64,000 nucleotides of DNA, from positions 124,001 through 188,000 of the forward strand of contig NBIV01000143.1 of assembly GCA_003194525.1 (NCBI GenBank), in the 5' to 3' direction. The notes below the pieces were generated by a model that saw only the letters and a program-made list of their open reading frames with translations, was not told the DNA's origin and made no database searches. Both the position numbers and the translations under genes were made by a program. Shown in pieces: positions 11,328 through 24,013 of the stretch (positions are counted from its first letter, which is position 1; the number at the start of each line of letters is the position of its first letter). The stretch is from Gracilariopsis chorda (lineage: Eukaryota > Rhodophyta > Florideophyceae > Gracilariales > Gracilariaceae).

Positions 11328-14300
11328 CTAGACAGTCTCTTTCATGTCAAGACCCATACCACGGCAATGATTATTGTGAGTGGAAGCATCAACTGGTTTC
11401 GTTAATATATCTGCAGTCATGACATGTGTCTCAACGTATTCCAAACAAACATCTCCTCGTTTCACATGGTCGCGAAGAAAATGGTACCGAATATCTATGT
11501 GCTTCGTACGTTCACTGCACACCGTGTCGTTGCTTAGACGGATTGCTCCTTGATTATCACAACCAATTACCATACCTTTCTCGGCCCAAAGTCCAAGTTC
11601 AATCATAAGTGAACGGAGCCAAAGAGCTTCTCGTACTGCATTAGAGACGGAGACATATTCAGCTTCAACTGTAGACTGCGCCACAAGAGATTGCTTCTTC
11701 GACCGCCAGCTAACAGCTGCACCAGAGTTGGTAAACACGAAACCTGCAGTTGACTTACGGTCGGTGGTATCACCTGCAAAATCAGAATCAGAAAACCCTT
11801 TCATACTGTCAACACGTTGGACAAATATCAAGCTTACATCTTTGGTGCCCTTCAGATACCTCAAAACCCGTTTCGCAGCCCTCCAATGTTGTTCACCAAA
11901 GGTATCCATGAAGCGGCTTAGATAGCTGACAGATAATGCAATATCTGGTCGACAAGTGTTCGAGAGGTATATCAGAGCGCCAACAAGTTCCTTGTACGGA
12001 AGGCCTCTTACTTCTTCATCCCGCACTCCATCCAACGCATAGTGTAAGATCATGGCAGTCTTCACCGGTGCACAAGATTGCATGCCAAACTGATCCAAAA
12101 GGTGAGCGATCATGCTCGCATTATGAACCTTCAATGTGCCATCTGTGCCACGAACTACAGTCATCCCAAGGAACTTAGCGTCATCCTTCTCGACACGAAG
12201 ATCTGCATATCTCTTTAAGAACGATATGACCTCCGCCAAAATCTTTGAACTCTGAGAGGCAACGAGAATATCATCCACATAGATGACCAGTACTACCAAA
12301 GAGGAATTGGTTTCCAAAAATTATAGAGCTGGATCTCCTTGAGAGCAATTGAAGCCAAACTTGAGTAGGATAGGGTGAATGAAGTTCCGAAACGCTCTTG
12401 ATGCCTGCTTCAAGCCGTATATGGCGCGTTTGAGCTTCAGCACTTGACCTTCACTTCCTTGGACCTCAAAGCCTGGGAACTGTTTCATGTAGACCTCTTC
12501 ATCTAACTTGCCATACAAAAACGCAGCTTTGATGTCTAGACGAGTGAATTCCATCCCTTGGTCAACAATGATCGAAAGTACCAGCCTCACAGTAGCATAC
12601 TTCACGACGGGAGAAAAGATTTCGCCGTAATCAATCCCAAATCTCTGCATGAACCCCTTCGCCACTATTCGGGCTCTGTGCCTCGTAACCACACCACAAG
12701 AGTTGCGCTTACGTCCGAAGACCCAACGGCAGTCAATCGGAACGACATGCGGCGGACAGGTCACCAATTCGATGACATCTCTCTCTCATAGATTGTTCAC
12801 TTCATGCGCCATTGCCAACCACCATTGCTCTCTCTCAGGTGACTGCATAGCCTGCTCAAACGATTGTGGGAGATTGTTATCTGTAATTCCTAACAGGCAG
12901 TTTGCAATGAAACTCTCAGGTGAATAGTGCAAGGGTGCAGAACGCTGACGAGAAGATCTCCTAAGTGGGGGTTCAACAAGAACATCAGATTCAGTTGGAT
13001 TGCTGTCTTCGCCTTCAGGTCCAGTAGATCCTTCTGCCAAATCTCCTTCAGTAAAAGGGACATCCATATCGATCTCTTCCGTTCCATATTCCAAATCATC
13101 AAAAAGGGAGTCCAAGTCCAAAGATTCCTGGGCGTCTTCGTTTCCATTCTCAGTCTTCCAACCAAAACTTCGTTCATCAAACTTCACATCACGAGAGATA
13201 ACAAAACTTCCTGACTCGGGGTAAAAGACTTTATAAGAATTACCGCTCTCAAAACCAACCAGGACCCCTTTTCTCGCTGTCGCCGCAAACTTGCCACTCC
13301 TGAACTTCTTAGGAATATGAACGTATGCCGTGCATCCGAATATCCTAATGTAGGACATCTTCGGTTTCATATTGCGAACTGCTTCGAAGGGGGTTTTGCC
13401 AGTCGTCACAGCACTAGAAAACGTTCGGTTCCTCAAGAAGTTAGCGGTGGATACAGCTTCTGCCCACAATCGCTCTCTACGAATTCCTTCGGGCAGATTA
13501 TACAACATTGCCCTAGCAGCGTTGTTCAGGGTCCTGTTCAGCCGTTCAGCTTTCCCGTTCGACTCCGGGCTGTACGGAGCGGCTGGTTCAGAAAGTATGC
13601 CTCTTTGCTTCAGCCAATTCTGCAACTCGTGAGATAGATACTCCTTGGCATTGTCCATACGAATTGCCCTGACTGGCTTCTGGCATAGTGCTTCAAACTC
13701 CACAATCATTTCTCTAACAGAGGCCTGTACTTCTGAGCGACGATTCATGAATCGAACAAGAGAGTATGCACTGAACTCATCGTACAAAGTAACATAATAG
13801 TTTGCTCCACCAAAAGATGTGCATTTCACTGGACCTACAACATCTGAGTGTACGAGTTCACCAGGTTCTTTGTATCGATCACGATTCACTCTAGGTCTTA
13901 CGTCACGAACTGATTTCGACATTTGGCATGATTCACAAGTTTCCCAGTCACAAATCTTCGTGAGGCCAACACCATCAACCAAGGGAACAGTTGCTCTCAA
14001 ATGGGCTGCGCAAATGTGACCAAGACGATTGTGCCATAGTGTCGTTCTCTCAGATACGGATGCCGTGATCAGTGCTTTGTTGGGATTGAGGCCAAGACTC
14101 GGACGCATAACCACTTCATAAAGTCCATGCTCATGATTTCCGATCGCTACAAGAACAGTCTCCTTAGATTTCGGATCGCACACCTTACAAAGTCTTCGGC
14201 CTCCTTCATCCGTCACAAAGAGAACGTTGTAACCTTTTCTCTGTAGGGAACTGACTGACAGTAGATTACATCTGAGGTTCGGCACAAGTTGTACCTCCGT

Positions 14301-15377
14301 AAGGTTTAGATGCATTGGTTTGCCAGTTACAATTGCAATGCACGGAACAGTGCCTTTCCCCTTCACATCGAGCTTCGTTCCATCTCCGATTTCCACGTGA
14401 ACTTTCGAGGACGGGACCACACCAGAGATAAATGCATCTGATTTGTTACACATATGCTCGGTAGCACCAGAGTCAACGAACCACTTTCCGGAAGATCCAG
14501 TGATACCAGCAACAAGAGCCCTTGCAACATGTAAGGCACTATCAGCGCCCCCAGCGTCCTTGTTTTCTGAACTCTCTTTAACACGATGTTTAGGACGGTA
14601 ATTAGGGCTCTCTGGGTTGTCATAGCAGCCAGCCTTCTTGTGGTTAAACCTGCCGCAGTAGTGACACTTGATCTTCCTCTTCCTCGAAGAGCTACTTCTG
14701 ACATTTAGTGCTCTCGCGCCGTCCCCTGCAGACACATTCTTCTGAACAAACGCTTTCTTGGAAATCAGGAGAGCCACAGCATCCGGTAAAGTCTTTTCCA
14801 TGCGTCGAATTACTTCTGCAGTTACCTGAAACTCCTCGCGTAGCCCTCTAAGCAACGCTCGAAGCTGTTCCGGATCATCAATAGAGTAACCAATTCCAAT
14901 GAGGGTCGACTCAAGCTCTGCCAAACGAGCACGGTACTGCAGGACAGACTCGTCGGCCGACATCTTCATACTCTGATACTTATCCAGAAGAGCATCTCGG
15001 CTGGCCTGACTGACACTCTGGTACTGTGGCTTCAAAGTCCTCCAAACCTCGGAGGGCTCCGTCATCTCCATGATAGGAGCAACACAAGAATCGTGTACCA
15101 AGAGAAGGATGGTAGACAAAGCTGTGTCTCTTCTACGGGCATACTTGTCGTATCCAGGATCCTGCAGTCCGGGCTCTTTCTCAGTACCATTGACGATAGC
15201 CCACAGCCCTTTGCTCTTCAAAACAACTTCTAACTTCTTGGACCACATAAAGTAGTTCGACGCAGTGAGCAAAGGTAGACGAACCTTCTGAACTTCAATT
15301 CCTACGGACGAATCAGAATCACCTAGGAGGTTCATGGTAGAAACTTGAGCAGCACAAACAAGACGAATAAAACTCAC
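11328..15377 (-). pseudogene. pol: gag-pol of copia-1, one frame with two nonsense codons
   Basis: One frame from the ATG at 15377 to the stop at 11328-11330 (1350 codons), broken only by TGA at 12786-12788 and TAA at 12318-12320. Gag region to about residue 235; zinc knuckle CHYCGRFNHKKAGC at 238-251; protease VDSGATEHMC at 301-310; integrase zinc domain near 455-500 (HNRLGH ... CESC); integrase core with HSDVVGP, RMDNAKEY and SPESNGKAERLNRTL; reverse transcriptase with YVDDILVAS; RNase H with DSDFAGDTTDRKSTAG. The integrase-before-RT order defines Ty1/copia. Both stops are single substitutions, so the coding sequence was functional recently. Confidence 0.93.
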
Positions 15378-15393
15378 AACAGTTGAACAGAGT

Positions 15394-15407
15394 CTGGGCC
15401 CATAACC
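15394..15407 (-). other. primer-binding site of copia-1, half initiator tRNA-Met type
   Basis: Directly after the 5' LTR the minus strand reads GGTTATGGGCCCAG. This is complementary to CTGGGCCCATAACC, the anticodon stem-loop of eukaryotic initiator tRNA-Met (CAU in the loop). Copia of Drosophila and Ty5 of yeast are known to prime from an initiator tRNA cleaved in the anticodon region, so the same mode is inferred. It also supports a eukaryotic source. Confidence 0.8.
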
Positions 15408-15629
15408 TTTTACAGGTTGACGAATCAGGTTGTCGCTTATCTTTACTCACAATACAACCAGAATGGTTCTTATATAGTCCTCGAGGGACGTAGTGCGAAC
15501 AAAATATCTTCTAGATATCATCAGCGCACATAACAATTCAATCTAACGAGATACCTGTAAACAGGATGTATAGAATGTAAATAAGCATGTAAACAATTCA
15601 CTCATGCAAACAATTCACTATTAACATCA
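15408..15629 (-). repeat. 5' LTR of copia-1, with promoter
   Basis: 222 bp, 98% identical to the 3' LTR. On the element strand a CTATATAAG box in mid-LTR is the probable TATA element for Pol II transcription. The LTR ends CCTGTAAAA, followed at once by the primer-binding site. Confidence 0.9.
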
Positions 15630-15634
15630 AAAAC

Positions 15635-18070
15635 ATTTAAAAGTTTAAATATTCAACTAATCAAAACTATAATTCAAATAGTTCTATTCATGGCAAATGA
15701 AGACACCTTTCTGGTGGCAATAAATGGCGCAGCGATGAAAAGTGAAAAGGAAAGACAAAACCAACCGCTTCGTAGCTAATGGTAGAAAAATAGTCACCAA
15801 AAATCACCAACTGGGATTCTTCGAACACCCAATAGAAAGACGTAATAAAAACACAAAACCCAATACATAAACCATCTTTTGCGGGAGTTTTGGTTGAGAA
15901 GAGAGCAACGAAAACTAAATAGATCCAAGCCAAATATCTATTGTTAAGGTTTCAAAGAGAAAGCTATTAAGCAACACGCAAAATCATTATAAAAAAACCA
16001 TCTCGCTGGGAACATAACTGATACAAGCTGATAAGAACAAATTGGACTGCTTTTTAGTAACTCTAAAAAGGTTTCGGGCAAACCAATGGTCATATGAGCA
16101 GGATAATCTATGAAAGAAGCAGCAAAAAACGGTAGAAAGCAACAAGATGGCAAACCACTCTGTTTTAAAGGATAGAAGGGTTTACGGGGCTTCTTTTGGG
16201 TGTCAGAACGAAGAAGCTGTTTTAATACTCAAAATAAAAGTAGTCCAGGCTCAGTTATAAAGCCTAATTTAACTTCAAAGCTAACATATAAAAGGATGTT
16301 GTTTTCGTTTGAGTGGATGCTGTGGGCAGATTTGGAGCTGATACAAACTTTCGACGCAGTTTGTATACTCCAATCCTTCTCAATTTCTCAACTTAAAGTG
16401 TTTTTGAATGGACTAGCACTTTACCCAAGTTGATATGCTTCGTTATATTCTTCTTATACTAGAAGACCAATAAGGGACCAAATGTGTTATAAACGTCCCT
16501 AGAAACTACGATTCAGAAAGGTTTACAGAGCAAGCCGCAGCTCTGCTCGTTAGAAAGTTGAAGGCCACTTTGGCGACGGTCTCTGATACAGCTGCGGTCT
16601 CACAATAAAGCGTAACGAGTGTCCCAGCAGTCTACCAATCGATGGGGAATATCTAAGTCGTTGCTACGCAGTGAGAGTGCAACAGTGTCTTTCTCTAAAC
16701 CACCCGGACAGCTTGCATCTCGGTGAAGATGGAAACCAACAACGCGGAAGCGCCCTTCAAAACTATACTGATCTAAAGTATAGTATTCGAAGAGCTGTGG
16801 GACCAAAGCTTGTCGCACTTTTTTTGTATGTTTTCACACGGAACTCGAAATAAGTGCTCTGGTAGCTGTGGAAGAACATTTAGCGGATCCGACGACCCCA
16901 ATAATGGAAAGATAGGCCACTGATACAGTCCGCACGGTCACTAAGGTAGTGATGTCATACCTCGAGTCAAGCGCCGACCGCACAGGAAATCAACCGATTC
17001 GGACACATGTGCAGTCGACTTGGGTATAAGATGTTACCCATACACTTTCAAATTTCGATACCAACCGTACGAGAATGTAATCTGTATTTGAGCCCGGTAC
17101 AGGTATTCCAGACCGGCATGACGAAGTAAAGTCGAGTACGTTCTATCCGTTACCAATCTCTGGTCAGCCGGATCCATGTAGAGCAACGAAATTTGCGACA
17201 CTAGAAAAAAACTCTCTTCATATACGTCGTACCAAATGTTTGGCACTCCACAGGTTCTGGAAAGTCATTTCCCGATGGGGTGGGCTTGACACAGTAGGAT
17301 CTGGGGTGATCTTGGTACACTGGTGGCAGGAGTATGGTTAAAAATTTTGTAAATGTGGAGGAAACTCTTGGCCGTTGCCCTACTTCAGGTTGATACGTGA
17401 ACGAGCTCGGGCCATCCAGGTAAATAATATTCGCACAATAGAGTGTTCTGCGTTGACTCAGGAACCCTTTCTCTACGATAGCCTTCATCAGAGAGTCGTG
17501 GCCTTGCGCATGAATAGTAATCGACCTCCTGAAGTTTTCAACCACATTTATAGAACTTATTTTCTTACGTTGTATGTTTGTCCCTTCCCTTTTCATTCTC
17601 TGTTATAGGGGCGACGCTTCTCAGGTTTGCCAGTGATTCGTTTTCTACACCTAATTTGGGTAGTCTCAGTTTCTGCTTTCCCTGCCACTTTGCTTGTCCC
17701 GAACGTCTTGGCTCACTCGTCCATTTCTTGGTTGTTGTCATACTTTTACCCAATTCTTGAAGTGAGTCCCTGTTTACGCTCGGTTAGTGCACTCACCATA
17801 TGTGGTTCTGTAGTTGTGCTAACACGATTGAGAGGTGACCCTGGAACACCCTCTTTTACCTTTCTCACATCATAGGGCTTCGCCTCTCAAACTGTTTTCT
17901 CGACCTAAATGTTGTGCGAGAACTAAGAAGTGTGTTCTTGACTTCGCCTTCGTTTGTTGATTGAGAAGACGTTTATCGGGTCTGCTAACCGTTCTACGGG
18001 TTACTGTTTCAGAATTGGGATTGGATTCCTGAATTGAGTGTGTTATCTTCATTCAAGCCATTTTATTTTG
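15635..18070. other. no gene recognised
   Basis: AT-rich sequence with only short frames. I see no conserved domain, tRNA or clear repeat. The part 17590-18070, just upstream of the gag relic, has T-rich blocks like those of the family A/B LTRs and could be a diverged LTR, but I could not align it with confidence. Confidence 0.4.
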
Positions 18071-18121
18071 TCGTTCTCTGAATGATCGTAGTGTCTGGTA
18101 GGTTTTCCTTCTTAGCTTCGA

Positions 18122-20276
18122 TTGTCGCTGGCCACAAACAGTGACAAATTCCGAGGTTCTTCACGACAGGGGTCGGACGATGGAGAAGTGCCTCCGCAAT
18201 CGCGTTCAGTTCCCGCTCCAGCAAAGCGTATAGAACGAAACCCTGGAAGCCGAGAACAGTTTACGAAGTCGTCGATGCCCCCAGTGGCTGGTGCTTCAAG
18301 GGCTCCAGTGCGGAGATGTAAACACACTACTGTGGAAAGCGATGTGCTCGTTGTCGAGTTGGAAGCAGAGGTGCGAAACCAAAAAGCACAAACATTTGTG
18401 GTGCAATGTTCTCACGCTGCCCTCGCCACTGTGGTCGATCTATTCGGTATAGGAGTCAATTCTGATCTCATTGGAAGTGTGTGTGAGGAGCTACGTACTT
18501 TTCGGAAAGATGTCAGCTCTCTATTAAAAGCTTTATGTGGATTCCCAGCTTTACTTGATGACGTTGATTCGAGGTGTAACCGCGTCATACCCCATCTTGC
18601 GAAATTGATAGGAATCATTTTGAATGTATATGTCATCCTGGAGAAGCCGGCTTCAGTATCAAAACGTGCTTCTCGTCCTAGCGGTACCAAAAAGCACCCT
18701 ACGAAGAGAGATAACTATGACTACGACTCGACATCGTCCTGTTCGTCAGCCTTTTCAGGTGTATCTTAGTCGGATTCATCATTCGATGATAGTTGCAGCG
18801 GTCATTTTTCGCTTTCCAGGAAGTTTGCAGCCATCCACGGTAAGATAGGAGCCCTTACGAAAGGAAGGAATCACCATGGTCTGAAGGAGCTGAATCCAAC
18901 AAATTCCCTCTTCAAGAAGCTGTCATCATACTGGTACTACCATTTGCGAGAATCGCCGTCGGAAAGAACACCCCGTTGAACCCGCCAGGTAAAGGAATGC
19001 ATGAACCCTGCGTAATTCCAAGATGCAACTTCGATATTACCTAGATAAAATGCTAACAGAACGCATGTGCTTGGGATGCTCCTAAGGTAAAGCTTCGATA
19101 TATTGTTCAATCTGGTAGTGTATTTGGGCGTGTGTCACGCACGAATCTGATATAGATTTTCCATGTTTTGGATGTGGTTTGAAGCAATTTTAGGTATAGA
19201 TGTTTTTGAATATATATTGAAAGCGTATCAAATTTGCATGAGAACGGTATCAGTGCGTATCACAAATGTACGAAACTTGTATCTTGTGCGTAGCAAAAAT
19301 GCCTTTATCAGATAACGTCTACATATCAAATTCGCGTAACTTATGGATCGGGCCTACATCATACATATGTCTTCCCGCAATATTGGTTCTATATCAAAAT
19401 CATATTTCCGCTGTGTGAAGAAGATGGCTTTTTCGTTTCGTACGCAGTTTCTTCACTGGGGAGGATCCGATACTCTAACTGAGTTTCTTTGCCCGCTTTG
19501 TAGCGGGAGGAGATATCATCGATGTGAGTAAAGGGCAGGCTTACATTGTGCTACCGTAGTTTTCACCTGGATTTGCGGAAGATCAATTCAACTCTGTAAG
19601 GGGTTGTTCATGTACCTCTGAAGGAGAGGTCACCTGCTGATCCGGTACCGTGCAGTACTTGTTTCCTATGTAAGTTTCGGGAAATGCCATTCAAGACGCG
19701 ATCCTTGCCCCACGCGATATTCACCAACACCCGAAAAAGTCGGGAACAGAATTCTTAGTCAGAATGAATAGGGACATCCACCGAAGTGGCGACATTCCTA
19801 CCGATAATAAGCGTGGCACGATGGGCATCGACGGATTGGATCCGGCTACTCGCAATCCTGTCGTTCAAAGTCGTCATTACAACAGGAAGGCAACTTATGT
19901 TGAGTTGTTTCATTACACGAAAGCGGAAGAAGAAGCCCCCCTAACTTGCTCCGATACCTGAGTCAAATGAATAACACTCCAGGTCGAGGCTGCAACGTCC
20001 TCTCTGTCTCTGTTGTCACAGACCTACACCCATCGAGAATGTGATATTCTACAACCTTCACAGGAGAAACTGGCTTGTATGCCGACTACTAAGCTTCAGT
20101 CCTCATTGGTTGCCTCGTTTCAAACGAGGCACCAGGTGTTGTATGCAGATCGCTTGACTCTGCGTGCTCTTTCTGCCCCTTATGCGGACGGTAACCGTTA
20201 CCAGAGGCATGGAGTTGAAAATCTGGCGAATGGTGAAGTTCACCAACCGAAATTTCGAGGCGTCTCAGCAGTTGAT
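18122..20276 (+). pseudogene. gag: gag relic of a gypsy element related to families A and B
   Basis: The open part (18122-18769) and broken frames after it follow the family A Gag: ELRTFRKDVSSLLKAL matches its helical region, then GLKELNPTN...KLSSYWYY near 18880, then remnants of the FTGEDPVLVLDF region near 19450, the AEDQYNSVRG region near 19580, and the region before the zinc knuckle near 19860. It is far more diverged than copy 2. A stretch of roughly 400 bp (19045-19435) has no counterpart in other gags and interrupts it. The relic ends at the family D insertion (20277). Confidence 0.75.
19045..19435. other. unrelated insertion inside the gag relic
   Basis: Gag similarity stops just after AAGATGCAACTTCG (19020 area) and resumes at about 19436. 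The inserted sequence is AT-rich, has several CGTATCA-like words, and shows no long frame. Ends and target duplication could not be fixed by eye. It could be a small non-autonomous element. Confidence 0.4.
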
Positions 20277-20476
20277 TGTAAAACTAGGCTCTTACCAAAC
20301 GTTTACATGGTCACTAGACTGGAGGCTGACTCCTCTCACAATTTGAACCTTCCGAAGGTTCGCCATTTATACTATCGTAGACGACCGCTCATGAATGTTT
20401 GAATCATACTTCAAGCATTCACGACCATTTGCAGAAATTCAAATGTGTACAGTCGTACTCAAACAATTCTATTACA
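20277..20476 (-). repeat. 3' LTR of family D
   Basis: 200 bp, starts TGTAATAG on the minus strand at 20476. It is preceded on that strand by the purine tract AAGAGAGGGTGAA (20477-20489), the likely polypurine tract. A TATAAAT-like box is present in mid-LTR. Confidence 0.88.
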
Positions 20477-20560
20477 TTCACCCTCTCTTAGAACTTGACG
20501 TCTGCGTCAAGCTTTCAAATTCCTTAATGAGTTCGGTACAGTGCGATAACGTTTTCTTGT

Positions 20561-21731
20561 TCATCCATATAGCTTGATCTTTAGCCTTGCCTTCAAACTG
20601 AACCAAATACTGTTTCGTCGATTGTGCCTGCGAGTATCTAGTATCGCAATCACTTCCTGATCCACTGTACCGTGTGCATCAATGACTATTGATAGTGAAT
20701 TTTTATCACCCTCTCTTCGATTGAAGTTCTTCAATTGAGAGAAATGAAAGACATTGTGTGCTTTCTGCATGGTAGAGGGTAGTTCAATTTTGTACGTCAC
20801 TGAACCCATGACTTTCGTAATGGTAAACGGTCCCATGAACTTCGGTTGCCATTTTTTCGCAAGTCCAGACTGTTTCGACGCACTTGTTTGGTCAACTTTA
20901 AGCAACACCAACACTCCTGCTTTGAATTCAACATGCTTTATTTTCTTGTTGGCGTAGAGAATTTGTTGTGCGATGGCGTCATCCATATTATCCTTAGCCA
21001 CTGTACGAAATGCTTTGCGTCTTTCCAAATAGTCTACCGCTGCTGGGCAGACACTATCCTGTTTTGGAATCTTCCTCGAAAGCTCTCATTCTGGTATACG
21101 ACCTATGTGAACCTCGAACAGAGAAATTCCCGTACTTCGCTTCGGTGCCGAGTTGTAGTAAAACTCTAATTCACTTAACATACGGTCCCACTCTTCTGGA
21201 TTCTTCTGCTCTGTACTTCTGATCATGGCCGAAAGTGTCCTGATCATGATCTCTGACTGAACATCCGTCTGTGGATGTCCTTTTGTCGCCATGTTGAGCT
21301 GCACACTTAACATCCTGGTGATGTCCTTGAAGTAATGTGACTTGAAAAGCTTATCTCTATCCAAAATGATTGTTTTCGGCACACCATGTTTCGAAAACAC
21401 TCGATCTAACAGTATCTGCACAACTTCTATAGAGGTCAAAGTCTTCTTTGTCTAAATAAAAAATAGCCCTCTTTGAAAGTTTTTCCACGACCACAAGTAC
21501 AGAGTCTTTTCCTTTTACGAGTTGTCGCAAACTCTGACACAAACTCCATAGATACGACGTCCCAACAAGCTTCTGGTACCCGATTTGGTTGGAGCTTACC
21601 ACTCTGCAGTGTCCTTGATTCTTTGTTAAACTGACACTCTTCACAAACTCCGACAAATTCTTGGATATCTGGGAGCATTCGCTTCTAGTAAAAGTGTTGT
21701 GCACAGAGTAGGTATATCTTCTCCCAACCAA
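20561..21731 (-). pseudogene. pol: integrase and chromodomain-like tail of family D
   Basis: Zinc domain remnant CEECQFNKES at 21436-21678, core at 21086-21439 (SKHGVPKTIILDRD, then TDVQSEIMIRTLSAM with the Glu position), C-terminal domain KKWQPKFMGPFTITKV and a tail VDQEVIAILDTRRHNRR at 20561-21028. The last is the same chromodomain-like tail seen in family F. Frame changes separate the pieces. Confidence 0.85.
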
Positions 21732-22023
21732 AATGACCAGGTAAATGAACTTCTTTCATTACTACGTCTTGAAGCTTGGTATCTTGTGGCAGACCCCCCG
21801 CCTGGACGTACCCCTGGCACTCCAGTAGATAAAACCGTCCCAAAAAGTATAGTGTTTGATGTATATTGTGGTTTCTTTGTTAGGGGCTCTTTTCCATCTC
21901 ATAGGACAGACAGAATGTTTTCTGTCCATAAATACTTCTCGTATCCCACTCAAATTGCCACGTTCAATTCTTTCTCATTTAAACGAAGTGTTTTCAATGT
22001 GGGATGGCCTTCATACAGTCTGC

Positions 22024-23220
22024 TCAGGGCATCTGCTGTTCCATTTTTGAACCTTTGATAGGTTCAACTTTGAATGAATAGCACTGCAGTTCGTGTAGCC
22101 ATCTCATTTGTCTTGCCAAAAGTTTTGATTTTGTCTGCAGATAATTAATAGGTTCATGATCCGTGCGTATTATGAAAGGACAGTCCTTCAAATATACTGC
22201 CCACTCGCGTAACGCGATCATTACTGCCAACAAATCTTGATGTCCTGTGTCCCACCTTGTCTTGGTTTCTGACAGACGATGAGAAAGAAATGAAAAAGGT
22301 TGACCTTTCTGTTCCATGGTAGCCCCCACGGCGTACTTCAATGCGTAGGTGGTTAACACAAATATATCTTCTGAAGACGGATGACGTAGCACAGGTACCG
22401 TAATTAGCCTTCGTTCCAGTTCCTCAAATGCAGACCTCTGTTGTTCTTTCCATTTGAATTTATTAGTGCAGCTTAGGTTGGTTATCGGTCTTGCTACTTG
22501 TGCAAACCCTTTCATGAATCTTTTGTAAGAGTTTGCCAGACCCATAAATTTCTGTATATCTTTCACATATGTCGGGTTTGGCCATTTTTCTACAGCTTAC
22601 ACCAGCCTCTGCTGTGTGTGAATACCATCTGCGTTAAAATTGTAACCAAGATACTCAACCTCGGTTGCTCCAAAATTGCTTTTGCTTGGTCTAAAATATA
22701 GTTTATGTTTTCTTAAAATCTGCAGGAGCTGTCGCAAATGCCGTTTGTGCTCCTCGTCGTTCTTACTGTAGATGAGGATACCATCTAAGTATAGAACCAT
22801 GCCTTCGCCATGTAATTGTCGTAAAGTATGTGCCAGTAGACGTGAAAATGCTGCAAGGGCTTTGGTTAGTCCAAAACACAGAACACACCACTCAAACGAT
22901 ACGTATCGAGTGCGTATGGCGGTGTTGTGACTGTCTTCTTCCTTGAGCCTCATCTGGTGGTAAACCCAGAGAAAATCAATCGGTGAAATGTTCGTACTCC
23001 TGCTACCTGAACAATAGTCTCATTACTTAATGTTGTACGACTTGCACCTGGAATTGTGATCTTATTCAGTGGTCTGTAATCACAAAACATTCGGAGGTCC
23101 CCATTCTTCTTCTTAATAAAGAACACCAGAGCTCCATACGGTGATGAAGAAGGTCTAAGCAGTCGTTTCTACAAGTACTTTTGCAACTGTCGTTTCAATT
23201 GGTGGTACAACCAATCGAGT
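22024..23220 (-). pseudogene. pol: reverse transcriptase and RNase H of family D
   Basis: The N-terminal RT part (SSSPYGALVFFIKKKNG) lies at about 22985-23165, with one in-frame TAG upstream in LQKYL*KRLLRP. The palm follows at 22597-22953, where the catalytic YxDD reads YLDG, so the second active-site aspartate is lost. RNase H and connection are at 22024-22566 (FKWKEQQRSAFEEL ... RTDHEPINYL). Multiple shifts; not functional. Confidence 0.85.
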
Positions 23221-23800
23221 TTCGAGTACCAGCAGGGTAGTCCGTTTGGAAAACCTTTGGCGGGAGCGCGACGAAGGCTTGACTTGAAGGGTGGAATTTG
23301 GGTAACCGAATAGATGTGGCAGAACAAAACCACTAGCAGGGCAAGAAAACTAGGCGGGCTTACCGCAATCAATTGGTAGTAGTACGGCGCACACGGGTTA
23401 TTAAAGCCTAAATAGTCCTAGCTAAACAAAAAGGTTACCTGTAGAAACCAGTTGGTATCACACTTAGCCATAAGGTGCTTGCCTTTACCATGCTTGGTGA
23501 GGGAGCGCTGCATCCACCTTAAGGGTGAGTGAGGCTCAACGTCAGGTGCACTCGGCTACGTGACATACGTTGGGGCCGGCCCTAGTGGTATAGCCCCACA
23601 TCACAGTAGCGAGGTGTCACTACCTATCTAACATATTAAAATAAGTTAGTAAACTAATTATTTAGCCACTCTAACTCACGTGGCATACTCACTTATTCGT
23701 CCAGCGCGCTTTGCACTGCCCATGTAGTCAAATCTTCCTGTATCACATAATACCTGCGATTCAAGAGGTAAACGTCTGATAACAGGTCGGAAAGGTGGTT
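23216..23800. other. insertion between protease and RT of family D
   Basis: Pol similarity is lost between about 23220 (LKRQLQKYL) and 23800 (LPSPRGMKFE). The insert of roughly 560-590 bp has no long frame. Near its left end is CGAGTACC and near its right end, inverted, CGAGTACCC, possible weak inverted ends. At about 23575 GCCGGCCCTAGTGGTATAGCC resembles a tRNA D-arm/A box, as in a SINE head, but no B box was found. Confidence 0.4.
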
Positions 23801-24013
23801 GGGTACTCGGGATTTGGTTGATTCAAATTTCATCCCGCGTGGCGAAGGCAACTTCTACTTAAAAACGTCCTCGGATTCTGGTAGCACATCTTCATGTTGA
23901 GGCGCGCACTTTGCGTGCGATAAAACAGATTCTTTGTCCTAAGTTACTTTGACTGCAAATAGCTCACATTCTCCCTTTTTCTCTTCTTTGCACATGTTCT
24001 TCAACGAAATCTG

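Larger units (their letters stand above)
11094..15629 (-). mobile_element. complete Ty1/copia retrotransposon (copia-1), 4536 bp
   Basis: Two 222-bp LTRs in direct orientation (11094-11315 and 15408-15629) flank a single gag-pol frame. The 5-bp duplication AAAAC (GTTTT on the element strand) lies at 11089-11093 and 15630-15634. A purine tract (AGGGGAAG) touches the 3' LTR at 11316 onward and a half-tRNA primer site touches the 5' LTR. The LTRs differ at 4 of 222 positions by eye, so the insertion is recent compared with its neighbours. Confidence 0.95.
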
